DNA from: Sphingomonas sp. C3-2
GTDB taxonomy: Bacteria > Pseudomonadota > Alphaproteobacteria > Sphingomonadales > Sphingomonadaceae
Length of the DNA: 64,000 nt
NCBI RefSeq assembly: GCF_033025475.1
Contig: NZ_CP130322.1
Span: forward strand, 1,302,001 to 1,366,000
Direction of reading: 5' to 3'
Shown here: positions 35,310 to 42,353 of the stretch, one piece after another
How the letters are laid out: the number at the start of each line of letters is the position of its first letter
How positions within the stretch are numbered: the first letter of the stretch is position 1
Position numbers and translations under genes: made by a program
Notes under the pieces: model-generated
Seen by the model: only the letters and a program-made list of their open reading frames with translations
The model's database searches: none
What the model was told of the DNA's origin: nothing

Positions 35310-36454
35310 TGGCGGGTAAGCTCCCGTCCCACGATCATGCGCATGATCTGGTTCGTACCTTCGAGGATGGAATGGACGCGCAGATCGCGCCAGAAGCGTT
35401 CGATCGGATAATCCTGCAGGAAGCCGTAGCCGCCGTGCAGCTGAAGCGCGTCGTTGACGACCTTCGATCCGGTGTCGGTGGCAAGGCGCTTGGCCATGGC
35501 GGCGAACTTGGTCTTGTCGGGCGCGTTCGCGGTGACCTTGGCAGCCGCGATGTAGAGCAGCGCACGCGCGGCCTGAAGCTCGGTTTCCATGTCCGCGAGC
35601 ATGAACTGGGTGTTCTGGAAATCGGCGATGGCCTTGCCGAACTGCTTGCGATCCTTGGTATAGCCGATCGCTTCATCGAGGCAGCGCTGCGCGCCGCCCA
35701 GCGAACAGGCGCCGATATTGAGGCGGCCGCCATCGAGCCCCATCATCGCGATGCGAAAGCCCTCCCCCTCGGCCCCGACAAGATTTTCGACGGGCACACG
35801 GACGCCGTCGAAATTGACCTGCGCGGTCGGCTGCGAATGCCAGCCGAGCTTCTTTTCGTTCGCGCCGAAGCTGACGCCGGGCATGTCCTTTTCGATGACG
35901 AGGCACGAAATGCCCTTGGGGCCTTCCTCACCCGTGCGGACCATGGTGACGTAGATCTCGTTCTCGCCACCGCCCGAGATGAACGCCTTGGACCCGGTGA
36001 CGACATAATGATCGCCGTCGCGCACCGCCTTGGTCTTCAATGCCGCCGCGTCCGATCCCGAGCCGGGTTCGGTGAGGCAATAGCTGGCGATCTTGTCCAT
36101 CGTGACGAGCTGGGGGAGATATTTCTCCTTCACCGCCGCCGCACCGAAGCGGTCGATCATCCAGCTCGCCATATTGTGGATCGAGATGAAGGCGCTGGTC
36201 GACGGGCAGCCATAGGCCATCGCCTCCATGATCAGCGCGGCTTCGAGCCGGCCAAGGCCGATCCCGCCCATTTCCTCGGACACATAGATCGAGGCGAAGC
36301 CAAGCTCGGCGGCAGCCTTGATCGTTTCGCGCGGGAAGATGTGCTTTTCATCCCATTCGGCGGCGAAGGGGGTGATCGCGTCGGCGGTGAACTTGCGCGC
36401 CATTTCCTGAATGGCACGCTGGTCGTCGGTGAGGTCGAACTGGTTGGTCATCAT
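35306..36454 (-). CDS. Acyl-CoA dehydrogenase (isobutyryl-CoA dehydrogenase candidate)
   Basis: FAD enzyme that oxidises an acyl-CoA to a 2-enoyl-CoA and passes electrons to ETF (etfAB near 56-57.7 kb). Motifs include CLTEPGSGSDAAALKTKA, TGSKAFISGGGENEIYV, GYTKDRKQFGKAIADFQ, LQLHGGYGFLQDYPIERFWRDLRVHSILEGTNQIMR with the catalytic Glu in ILEGT. Length 382. In context it should act on isobutyryl-CoA. Its 5' end is only 11 bases from the left hairpin repeat of the GIY-YIG cassette and I see no strong SD (the bases are gatagagcgag), so translation may be affected. Start at 36454 or 36451. Confidence 0.92.
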   Translation of the reverse strand: MMTNQFDLTDDQRAIQEMARKFTADAITPFAAEWDEKHIFPRETIKAAAELGFASIYVSEEMGGIGLGRLEAALIMEAMAYGCPSTSAFISIHNMASWMIDRFGAAAVKEKYLPQLVTMDKIASYCLTEPGSGSDAAALKTKAVRDGDHYVVTGSKAFISGGGENEIYVTMVRTGEEGPKGISCLVIEKDMPGVSFGANEKKLGWHSQPTAQVNFDGVRVPVENLVGAEGEGFRIAMMGLDGGRLNIGACSLGGAQRCLDEAIGYTKDRKQFGKAIADFQNTQFMLADMETELQAARALLYIAAAKVTANAPDKTKFAAMAKRLATDTGSKVVNDALQLHGGYGFLQDYPIERFWRDLRVHSILEGTNQIMRMIVGRELTRQ

Positions 36455-36464
36455 CTCGCTCTAT

Positions 36465-36498
36465 CGTCATGCTGAACTTGATTCAGCATCCATGAACA
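36465..36498 (+). repeat. Left inverted repeat of GIY-YIG cassette (hairpin)
   Basis: 34-base arm that itself folds: stem TGCTGA with TCAGCA extended by flanking AT pairs, loop ACTTGAT, then the tail TCCATGAACA. Its outer ten bases GTCATGCTGA and inner sixteen TCAGCATCCATGAACA are exactly repeated, inverted, at 36826-36858; only the loop differs. Confidence 0.85.
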
Positions 36499-36513
36499 CG
36501 GCATCGTCAGAAA

Positions 36514-36819
36514 ATGGAGCGCCTGCCCTTCGTCTATATCCTGAGCAGCGGACGACACGGAACGCTTTATGTTGGCGTGACGTCCGATCTGCTCAAACGG
36601 CTCCATCAACACCGGAACGGCACAACGGGTGGCTTTACGAAAGCCTATCACGTCCACCGCCTCGTTCACTTCGAACAATTCGACGACATGCCTGCCGCCA
36701 TCGCACGCGAGAAACAACTCAAGGCGTGGCGGCGAGACTGGAAGGTCGCCTTAATCGAGCGCGGCAATCCGGAATGGGCCGATCTCGCGATCGGTTTCGG
36801 CTTCGAACCCATCCGATAG
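36514..36819 (+). CDS. GIY-YIG nuclease family protein
   Basis: 101-residue single-domain GIY-YIG endonuclease of the short, stand-alone COG2827 type. The fold motifs are FVYILSS (GIY strand, residues 6-12) and LYVGVTSDLLKRLHQHRNG (YIG strand and helix with catalytic Arg29), and the metal-binding Glu67 in AIAREKQLKAWRR; the C-terminal NPEWADLA is family-typical. All catalytic residues look present. It is transcribed against the surrounding valine operon and is bracketed by inverted hairpin repeats at 36465-36498 and 36826-36858. No good SD precedes the ATG at 36514. Known relatives are DNA-structure or repair nucleases and homing enzymes; here a role in repeat propagation is possible but unproven. 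Confidence 0.9.
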   Translation: MERLPFVYILSSGRHGTLYVGVTSDLLKRLHQHRNGTTGGFTKAYHVHRLVHFEQFDDMPAAIAREKQLKAWRRDWKVALIERGNPEWADLAIGFGFEPIR

Positions 36820-36825
36820 CGTCCA

Positions 36826-36858
36826 TGTTCATGGATGCTGACTTTCGTCAGCATGACG
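36826..36858 (-). repeat. Right inverted repeat of GIY-YIG cassette (hairpin)
   Basis: Inverted copy of the left arm: TGTTCATGGATGCTGA, loop CTTTCG, TCAGCATGACG. The 16-base and 11-base stem parts match the left arm exactly in reverse complement. It ends 13 bases before the mmsA stop codon. Confidence 0.85.
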
Positions 36859-36871
36859 GCCCCTGCCACGT

Positions 36872-38368
36872 TCATCCCATCGTCGGAATGACGAAGGCGT
36901 TGCTGCCATCGGGCGAGCCGTCGGGCCAGCGCTGGGTGACCGTCTTGGTCTTGGTCCAGAAGCGGATGCCTTCCATGCCGTGCTGGTTGATGTCGCCAAA
37001 GGCCGAACGCTTCCAGCCGCCAAAGCTGTGATAGGCGACGGGCACGGGGATCGGCACGTTGATGCCGACCATGCCGACATTGACCCGGCCCGCAAATTCG
37101 CGTGCGGCATGGCCGTTGCGCGTGAAGATGGCGACGCCGTTGCCGTACTGATGCTCGCTGGGAAGGCGCAGTGCCTCCTCGAAATCGGCGGCGCGCACGA
37201 TCTGGAGCACGGGGCCGAAAATCTCTTCCTTGTAGCTTTCCATCGTCGGCTTGACGTGATCGAACAGCGACGGGCCGATGAAGAAGCCTTCCTCATGCCC
37301 CTGCAGCGTGAAGCCGCGGCCGTCGACGACGAGTTCGGCGCCTTCGTCCACGCCCTTCTGGATCCAGTTTTCGACGCGCTGCTTGTGCGCGGCGTTGACG
37401 ACAGGGCCGTAATGCGCGTCGGCATCGGTCGACACGCCGATCCGCAGACCGTCGATCGCGGGGAGCAGCGCCTCGCGCAGCTCGTTCGCGGTCTTTTCAC
37501 CGACGGGGACGACGACCGGGAGCGCCATGCAGCGTTCGCCCGCCGAACCATAAGCCGCGCCCGTCAGATCCTTGACGACCTGATCGATATCGGCGTCGGG
37601 CATGACGATGCCGTGGTTCTTCGCGCCGCCCATCGCCTGGACGCGCTTGCCGGCGGCGACGCCGCGCGAATAGACATAATGGGCGATATCCGACGAGCCG
37701 ACAAAGCTGACCGCCGAGATCGCGGGATGATCGAGGATCGCATCGACCATTTCCTTGTCGCCGTGGACGACCTGGAGAATGCCTTCGGGCGCGCCCGCCT
37801 CGAGCATCAGTTCGGCGAGGCGCACGGGCACCGAGGGATCGCGCTCGGACGGCTTGAGGATGAAGGCGTTGCCGACCGCGATCGCGACGCCGAACATCCA
37901 CATCGGGATCATCGCCGGGAAATTGAACGGGGTGATGCCGGCACCGATGCCGAGCGGCAGGCGCATCGAATAGACGTCGATCCCCGGCCCTGCGCCCTGG
38001 GTATATTCACCCTTCAGCGCATGCGGGATGCCGCAGCAGAATTCGATGACTTCAAGCCCGCGCTGGATATCGCCCTTGGCATCGGCGATCACCTTGCCAT
38101 GTTCGGACGAGAGCAGGAGCGCCAGCTCGTCCATATGCGCCTCGACCAACTCCTTGAAGCGGAACATGACGCGGGCGCGGCGCTGCGGGTTGGTGGCGGC
38201 CCAGGCGGGCTGCGCCTTTTGTGCGGCGGCGATGGCGGCATCAAGCACCGCCTGATCGCCGAGCGCGACACGCGCCTGGATCTGCCCGGTATTGGGATCG
38301 AAGACATCGCCGTAACGGGCGACTTCGGTGGGGTTCGGCACGGCGAGCTTATGGGCGATCTGGCGCAT
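36872..38368 (-). CDS. mmsA: CoA-acylating methylmalonate-semialdehyde dehydrogenase
   Basis: Converts methylmalonate semialdehyde to propionyl-CoA with NAD and CoA, the last step of the valine branch. The ALDH fold is clear: PLGIGAGITPFNFPAMIPMWMFGVAIA, ILKPSERDPS, VSFVGSSDIAHYVY, AMGGAKNHGIVMPDAD and the catalytic Cys in GSAGERCMALPVVVP, then KEEIFGPVLQIVRA. MmsA-specific spacing and length 498 fit. AGGA about 8 bases before the ATG at 38368 decides the start over one at 38467. It is the first gene of the valine operon, divergent from a LysR regulator; the following gene in the operon is separated by the GIY-YIG cassette. Confidence 0.95.
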   Translation of the reverse strand: MRQIAHKLAVPNPTEVARYGDVFDPNTGQIQARVALGDQAVLDAAIAAAQKAQPAWAATNPQRRARVMFRFKELVEAHMDELALLLSSEHGKVIADAKGDIQRGLEVIEFCCGIPHALKGEYTQGAGPGIDVYSMRLPLGIGAGITPFNFPAMIPMWMFGVAIAVGNAFILKPSERDPSVPVRLAELMLEAGAPEGILQVVHGDKEMVDAILDHPAISAVSFVGSSDIAHYVYSRGVAAGKRVQAMGGAKNHGIVMPDADIDQVVKDLTGAAYGSAGERCMALPVVVPVGEKTANELREALLPAIDGLRIGVSTDADAHYGPVVNAAHKQRVENWIQKGVDEGAELVVDGRGFTLQGHEEGFFIGPSLFDHVKPTMESYKEEIFGPVLQIVRAADFEEALRLPSEHQYGNGVAIFTRNGHAAREFAGRVNVGMVGINVPIPVPVAYHSFGGWKRSAFGDINQHGMEGIRFWTKTKTVTQRWPDGSPDGSNAFVIPTMG

Positions 38369-38428
38369 TATGGCATCCTCTCCCAGGATCTGGAAATTCT
38401 GTGAGGGCCATTGTTCGCCAATGTGATT

Positions 38429-38478
38429 TTGCATGCAATAGGACAATCTTGCATTGCAATGATGCATTTTTGCAGCAA
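38429..38478. promoter_or_regulatory. Three phased TTGC-N-GCAA palindromes between mmsA and LysR gene
   Basis: TTGCATGCAA (38429-38438), TTGCATTGCAA (38449-38459) and TTGCAGCAA (38470-38478). Centres are about 20 bases apart, close to two helical turns, so all three face the same side of the helix. Position in the divergent promoter region points to binding by the adjacent LysR regulator controlling mmsA and itself. Confidence 0.6.
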
Positions 38479-38487
38479 TCTGCCGCG

Positions 38488-39363
38488 ATGTTCGATTGGG
38501 ATGACCTGCGCCTTTTCCTTACCGTGGCACGCGCGCGGCGGATTGCCCCGGCGGCGCGCCAGCTGGGGATTGATCCGACCACGATCGGACGGCGGCTGAC
38601 CCGGCTTTCCGAGCAGCTGGGAGCGCAATTGTTCGAGACGATCGGCGGCGAACGCCAGCTGACCGAGCATGGCCAGACGCTGTTCGCGCGCGCCGAGGCG
38701 ATGGAAAGCGCGGCGCTGGCGGCGCTGGGCGAGGTGACCGGCGATTCGCGCAGCCTGGCCGGGCAGGTGCGGTTGAGCGTGGCCGAGGGGTTTGCGACCT
38801 GGATCCTCGCCCCGGCGCTGCCGACGTTCCACCGCAGCCATCCCGATATCCAGCTCGACATCATCACCGCCTCGGGCTTTCTCAACCCCTCGAAGCGCGA
38901 GGCCGATCTGGCGGTGATGCTGGCGCGCCCGCGCACCGGGCGGCTGGTGGCCACCAAGCTCGGCAATTACCGGCTGAAGCTGTACGGCGCGGCGGACTAT
39001 CTGGCGGCGCGCGGGACGCCGCAGCGGATCGAGGCGCTCAAGGAGCACAGCCTGATCGGCTATGTCCCCGAATTCATCTATTCGCCCGAGCTCGATTATC
39101 TGGGCGAAATCGGCGCGGGGCTGGAGCCGCGGCTGCGCAGCACGAGCATCAACATCCAGCACCGGCTGATCGCGGGGGGCGCGGGGATCGGCGTGCTGCC
39201 CGCCTTTATCGGCGACCGCGACCCGACGCTTATCCCCGTCCTGGCCGAGGACCGGCAGATCCTGCGCAGCTTCTGGCTGGTGGCGCATGCCGATACGCGC
39301 GGACTGGCGCGGATCGAGGCGGTGATCCAGCTGCTGAAGGACTGCACCGGCGTGCTGGCCTGA
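38488..39363 (+). CDS. LysR family regulator of the valine cluster
   Basis: 291-residue LysR-type regulator. The winged helix-turn-helix is at about residues 1-60: WDDLRLFLTVARARRIAPAARQLGIDPTTIGRRLTRLSEQLGAQLFE; the rest is a periplasmic-binding-like effector domain. The ATG at 38488 is set by the family N-terminus (MFDWDDLRLF). It is divergent from mmsA, 119 bases away, with three TTGC-N-GCAA palindromes between them. It probably controls the mmsA operon with a valine-pathway intermediate as effector; this is inferred from position. The recognition helix (TTIGRRL) closely resembles that of the LysR protein at 52.4-53.3 kb. Confidence 0.9.
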   Translation: MFDWDDLRLFLTVARARRIAPAARQLGIDPTTIGRRLTRLSEQLGAQLFETIGGERQLTEHGQTLFARAEAMESAALAALGEVTGDSRSLAGQVRLSVAEGFATWILAPALPTFHRSHPDIQLDIITASGFLNPSKREADLAVMLARPRTGRLVATKLGNYRLKLYGAADYLAARGTPQRIEALKEHSLIGYVPEFIYSPELDYLGEIGAGLEPRLRSTSINIQHRLIAGGAGIGVLPAFIGDRDPTLIPVLAEDRQILRSFWLVAHADTRGLARIEAVIQLLKDCTGVLA

Positions 39364-39445
39364 CCCAAAACGCCTATTTGCCAAGTCCCGAGTCGCTGGC
39401 ATAGCTAGCGCCCCCGCGCCCGTTGCGCGGCCCCCGGGAGTATTA

Positions 39446-40852
39446 ATGTTCACGCGTTTTGGAATGGAAGATCGTGCCGCCTGGCAGCAGGAGGCGCGCA
39501 CGACGCTGATGCTTGCGCTGCCGCTGATTCTGGGCAACCTCGCCTGGGCGGCGATCCACGCGACCGACCTGATCCTGATCGGCCGGCTGGGCGCCGACGC
39601 GCTGGCCGCCGGGGCGCTGGGCGTGAACCTGTACAACGCCTTTCTGATTTTCGGCATGGGGCTGATGACCGCGGCGGCGCCGTTGATCGCGAGCGAACGC
39701 GGACGCCGGCTGCATTCGGTGCGCGACATCCGCCGGACGGTGCGCCAGACGATGTGGGCGGCGGCGACGATCTGCCTGCCAATCTGGGCGGTGCTGTGGA
39801 ATGGCGAGCGCATCCTGATCGCCATGGGGCAGGACCCGGTGCTCGCCGCCAATGCCGGCACCTTCCTGCACGGGCTGCAATGGGCGCTGCTGCCCTTTTT
39901 GATGCACCTGGCGCTGCGCAACTATATCTCGGCGCTGGAACGCCCGCTCTGGGGCCTGGTGGTCGTGGCCGCCACGGTCGGCTTCAACGCGCTGGCGGCG
40001 TGGATCCTCATTTTCGGCAAGTTCGGCGCGCCCGCGCTCGGCCTGTTCGGCGCGGGGCTCGCCAGTTCCTTGTCCGGCCTGTTCATGTTCCTCGGCATGG
40101 TCGCGGTGGTGTCCTTCGACCGCACTTTCCGGCGCTATCAGCTGTTCGGCCGCTTCTGGGTGCCCGACTGGCCGCGGTACCGCGCGGTGTGGCGGATCGG
40201 GCTGCCGATCGCGATCACGATGGCGTTCGAGGCGACGGTGTTCAACGCGGCGGTGTTCCTGATGGGGCTGATCGACAAGCCCTCGCTCGCCGCGCACGCG
40301 ATCGCGATCCAGATCGCCGCCTTCACCTTCATGGTGCCGCTGGGCATCGCGCAGGCGGGCACGGTGCGCGTGGGGCTGGGCCATGGGCGGCGCGATCCGA
40401 TGCTGATCAAGCGCGCAGGGTGGATCGCGCTTATAATGGGCGTCGGGTTCATGACGCTGACCGCCGTGCTGATGCTCGTCGCGCCAAAGCTGCTGATCGG
40501 CATTTTCCTCGACACAAGCGACGCCGCCAATGCGCAGGTGATTGCACTGGCCGTGTCGTTCCTCGCGGTGGCGGCGCTGTTCCAGATCGTCGACGGCGCG
40601 CAGGTGGTGGGCGCGGGCATTTTGCGCGGGCTTCAGGATACGCGCGTGCCGATGATCTATGCCGGGATCGGTTACTGGGTGATCGGGATCGGCGTGGGCA
40701 CCGTGCTCGCCTTCCCGCTCGGCATGAACGGCGTCGGCATCTGGCTGGGGCTGGCGAGCGGGCTGGCCGTGGTTTCGGTGCTGATGGTGCGGCGCTGGGC
40801 CCGGCGCGAGCGGCTGGGGCTGATTCCGCATGAGGTGTCCGCCCGCGCCTGA
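39446..40852 (+). CDS. MATE family efflux transporter (NorM-like)
   Basis: 468-residue multidrug and toxin extrusion protein with twelve predicted hydrophobic helices in two six-helix halves. Typical MATE pieces are TLMLALPLILGNLAWAAIHATDLILIGRLGADALAA at the start and RIGLPIAITMAFEATVFNAAVFLMG beginning the second half, followed by AHAIAIQIAAFTFMVPLGIAQAGTVRVGLGHG. Export is likely coupled to Na+ or H+. Gene stands alone, 82 bases after the LysR gene and 15 bases from the convergent diguanylate cyclase gene. Confidence 0.92.
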   Translation: MFTRFGMEDRAAWQQEARTTLMLALPLILGNLAWAAIHATDLILIGRLGADALAAGALGVNLYNAFLIFGMGLMTAAAPLIASERGRRLHSVRDIRRTVRQTMWAAATICLPIWAVLWNGERILIAMGQDPVLAANAGTFLHGLQWALLPFLMHLALRNYISALERPLWGLVVVAATVGFNALAAWILIFGKFGAPALGLFGAGLASSLSGLFMFLGMVAVVSFDRTFRRYQLFGRFWVPDWPRYRAVWRIGLPIAITMAFEATVFNAAVFLMGLIDKPSLAAHAIAIQIAAFTFMVPLGIAQAGTVRVGLGHGRRDPMLIKRAGWIALIMGVGFMTLTAVLMLVAPKLLIGIFLDTSDAANAQVIALAVSFLAVAALFQIVDGAQVVGAGILRGLQDTRVPMIYAGIGYWVIGIGVGTVLAFPLGMNGVGIWLGLASGLAVVSVLMVRRWARRERLGLIPHEVSARA

Positions 40853-40867
40853 CGTTGTGCGGGCCGG

Positions 40868-42289
40868 TCAGCCCTTATAGACGACGACCCGGTTCCGGCC
40901 CGCATGTTTGGCGTGATAGAGCGCCGTGTCCGCCATCCGCAGCAAGGCCCCCAGCCCCTGTTCGGGCAAAACGGTGCGGTGGACGATGCCGATGCTGATC
41001 GTGGTTCCATCCATATCAGGATAGAGCGGCGGCAGAGCCTCGACCGCGCGGCGGCATTGCTGGGCGAGTTCGGCCGCGTCCTCCGCCCGGATATCGAGCA
41101 GCAGCACGGCAAACTCCTCGCCGCCCAGCCGGCCGAACGCATCATCGGCGCGCAGCGTGTCGCGAATGCGCCGGGTGACGGCGACCAGCGTCTCATCCCC
41201 CATCGCATGGCCATGATGGTCGTTGATCGCCTTGAAATGATCGATGTCGATCATGAGCAGCGCCACGCCGATCCGCCCCGTGCTGCGCCAGCGCGCGAGC
41301 GCCGCCGCCCCCCGTTCCAGAAAGGCGCGGCGCGCGAGGATACCGGTCAGGCCATCGGTGGTGGCGACATGATCGAGACGTTCGAGCAGCGCGCGCTGTG
41401 AGGCGGTGATGCTGGCGACCGTGAGCGGCCCGAGTGCAAGCAGCGCAACGCCCAGCCGGAAGGACACGATGCCATCGACAAAATCATAGGTGTCGATCGG
41501 GAAGACCAGACCAATGGCCTCGATGCTCATCATCGCCAGGCAATAGAGCGAGACGAGAAGCGCCGTGAGTGGCAGGCTGTAGCTGAGCGAGCACCAGAGC
41601 AGCGCGGGGACGGCGAAACCAATCGAACCCGGCCCCCCGATGACGACCGTCATCAGGAAGGAAAGGCAAAGTGCCGCCCCCGGCAACAGTCGCCGGGGGC
41701 GGGTGACAAGTGCGCCAAGCACCTCATGCACCGTGCTTTGCCGCCAATGATCCGGCACCGTCAGCATGACGGGCAACATGATCATATAATTGGTGAGTTC
41801 GCTGGTGAACCAGAGCGGAATGCCGTTCAGTTCGGCACGCTGGAAGAGCGCCGGCGCCACCGCGCTACCCGTGACGGCTGCGGATGCAGACGCGATCATG
41901 ACAATCAGGAAAAGCTGCAGCACGCCCGATGGGGTACGCAGGCGCCGATGCTCGCGGTCGAGCAACCGGAACAACCCGTAGCCGACCGCGACGCCGCTGA
42001 TATTGGCGGTGGTGAGCCATAGATTTTTGGCAAGCGTATCGCCAGCCAATTGCCCGGCGAGCAGATAGCCGGCGATGGCGGCGAACCAACCGGCCGGCCC
42101 CGCCAACGACGGCCGCATCACGAGCAGGCCGAGAAGCACGGCATTGGCGGGCCATATCGCCGCGAGAAACCCCAGCGGCCGGCTGTAAATTCCGACAAGC
42201 GAGACGCAGCAGATGAGCGCGCCCAGCAGGATCACGGGCACATAGGCGCCCTTCGTGCCCAAGGGTCTGTTGGCCACCAATTCGGTCAT
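40868..42289 (-). CDS. MASE1-type membrane diguanylate cyclase (GGEEF)
   Basis: Makes cyclic di-GMP. About 300 N-terminal residues form eight or so membrane helices of the MASE1 sensor type (FLAAIWPANAVLLGLLVM is the hallmark), followed by a cytosolic GGDEF domain: DGLTGILARRAFLERG, LMIDIDHFKAINDHHGHAMGDE and GGEEF. Unlike the other cyclase at 19-21 kb, an intact I-site RADD stands 9 residues before GGEEF, so product inhibition is expected. A run of Gs followed by AGGA lies directly before the ATG at 42289; an in-frame ATG at 42301 is possible. Length 473. It lies 64 bases after emrB-like on the same strand. Confidence 0.88.
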   Translation of the reverse strand: MTELVANRPLGTKGAYVPVILLGALICCVSLVGIYSRPLGFLAAIWPANAVLLGLLVMRPSLAGPAGWFAAIAGYLLAGQLAGDTLAKNLWLTTANISGVAVGYGLFRLLDREHRRLRTPSGVLQLFLIVMIASASAAVTGSAVAPALFQRAELNGIPLWFTSELTNYMIMLPVMLTVPDHWRQSTVHEVLGALVTRPRRLLPGAALCLSFLMTVVIGGPGSIGFAVPALLWCSLSYSLPLTALLVSLYCLAMMSIEAIGLVFPIDTYDFVDGIVSFRLGVALLALGPLTVASITASQRALLERLDHVATTDGLTGILARRAFLERGAAALARWRSTGRIGVALLMIDIDHFKAINDHHGHAMGDETLVAVTRRIRDTLRADDAFGRLGGEEFAVLLLDIRAEDAAELAQQCRRAVEALPPLYPDMDGTTISIGIVHRTVLPEQGLGALLRMADTALYHAKHAGRNRVVVYKG

Positions 42290-42323
42290 TCCTCCCCCCA
42301 TCGCCGTGCAGGATAGGGAAGAT

Positions 42324-42344
42324 GGGGGGCGGCACCAGCCCCCC
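42324..42344 (-). terminator. Possible terminator hairpin after emrB
   Basis: Stem GGGGGGC (42324-42330) with GCCCCCC (42338-42344), loop of 7, just downstream of the emrB stop on the minus strand. No clear U-tract follows, and it also sits in the leader of the diguanylate cyclase gene, so it may attenuate rather than stop transcription. Confidence 0.35.
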
Positions 42345-42353
42345 AAATGTCAA

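Larger units (their letters stand above)
36465..36858 (+). mobile_element. GIY-YIG nuclease cassette bounded by hairpin inverted repeats
   Basis: A 394-base unit made of one GIY-YIG gene flanked by near-perfect inverted repeats, each with its own hairpin. It fills nearly all of the space between the mmsA stop and the acyl-CoA dehydrogenase start, on the strand opposite to the valine operon. No direct target duplication is visible. The compact layout (one nuclease gene, palindromic ends) recalls REP-associated elements; whether it moves is an inference. Confidence 0.6.

Noticed and set aside
36465-36498. Hairpin arm as a Rho-independent terminator
   Set aside because: No U-tract on either strand, and the exactly inverted partner at 36826-36858 is better explained as an element end.
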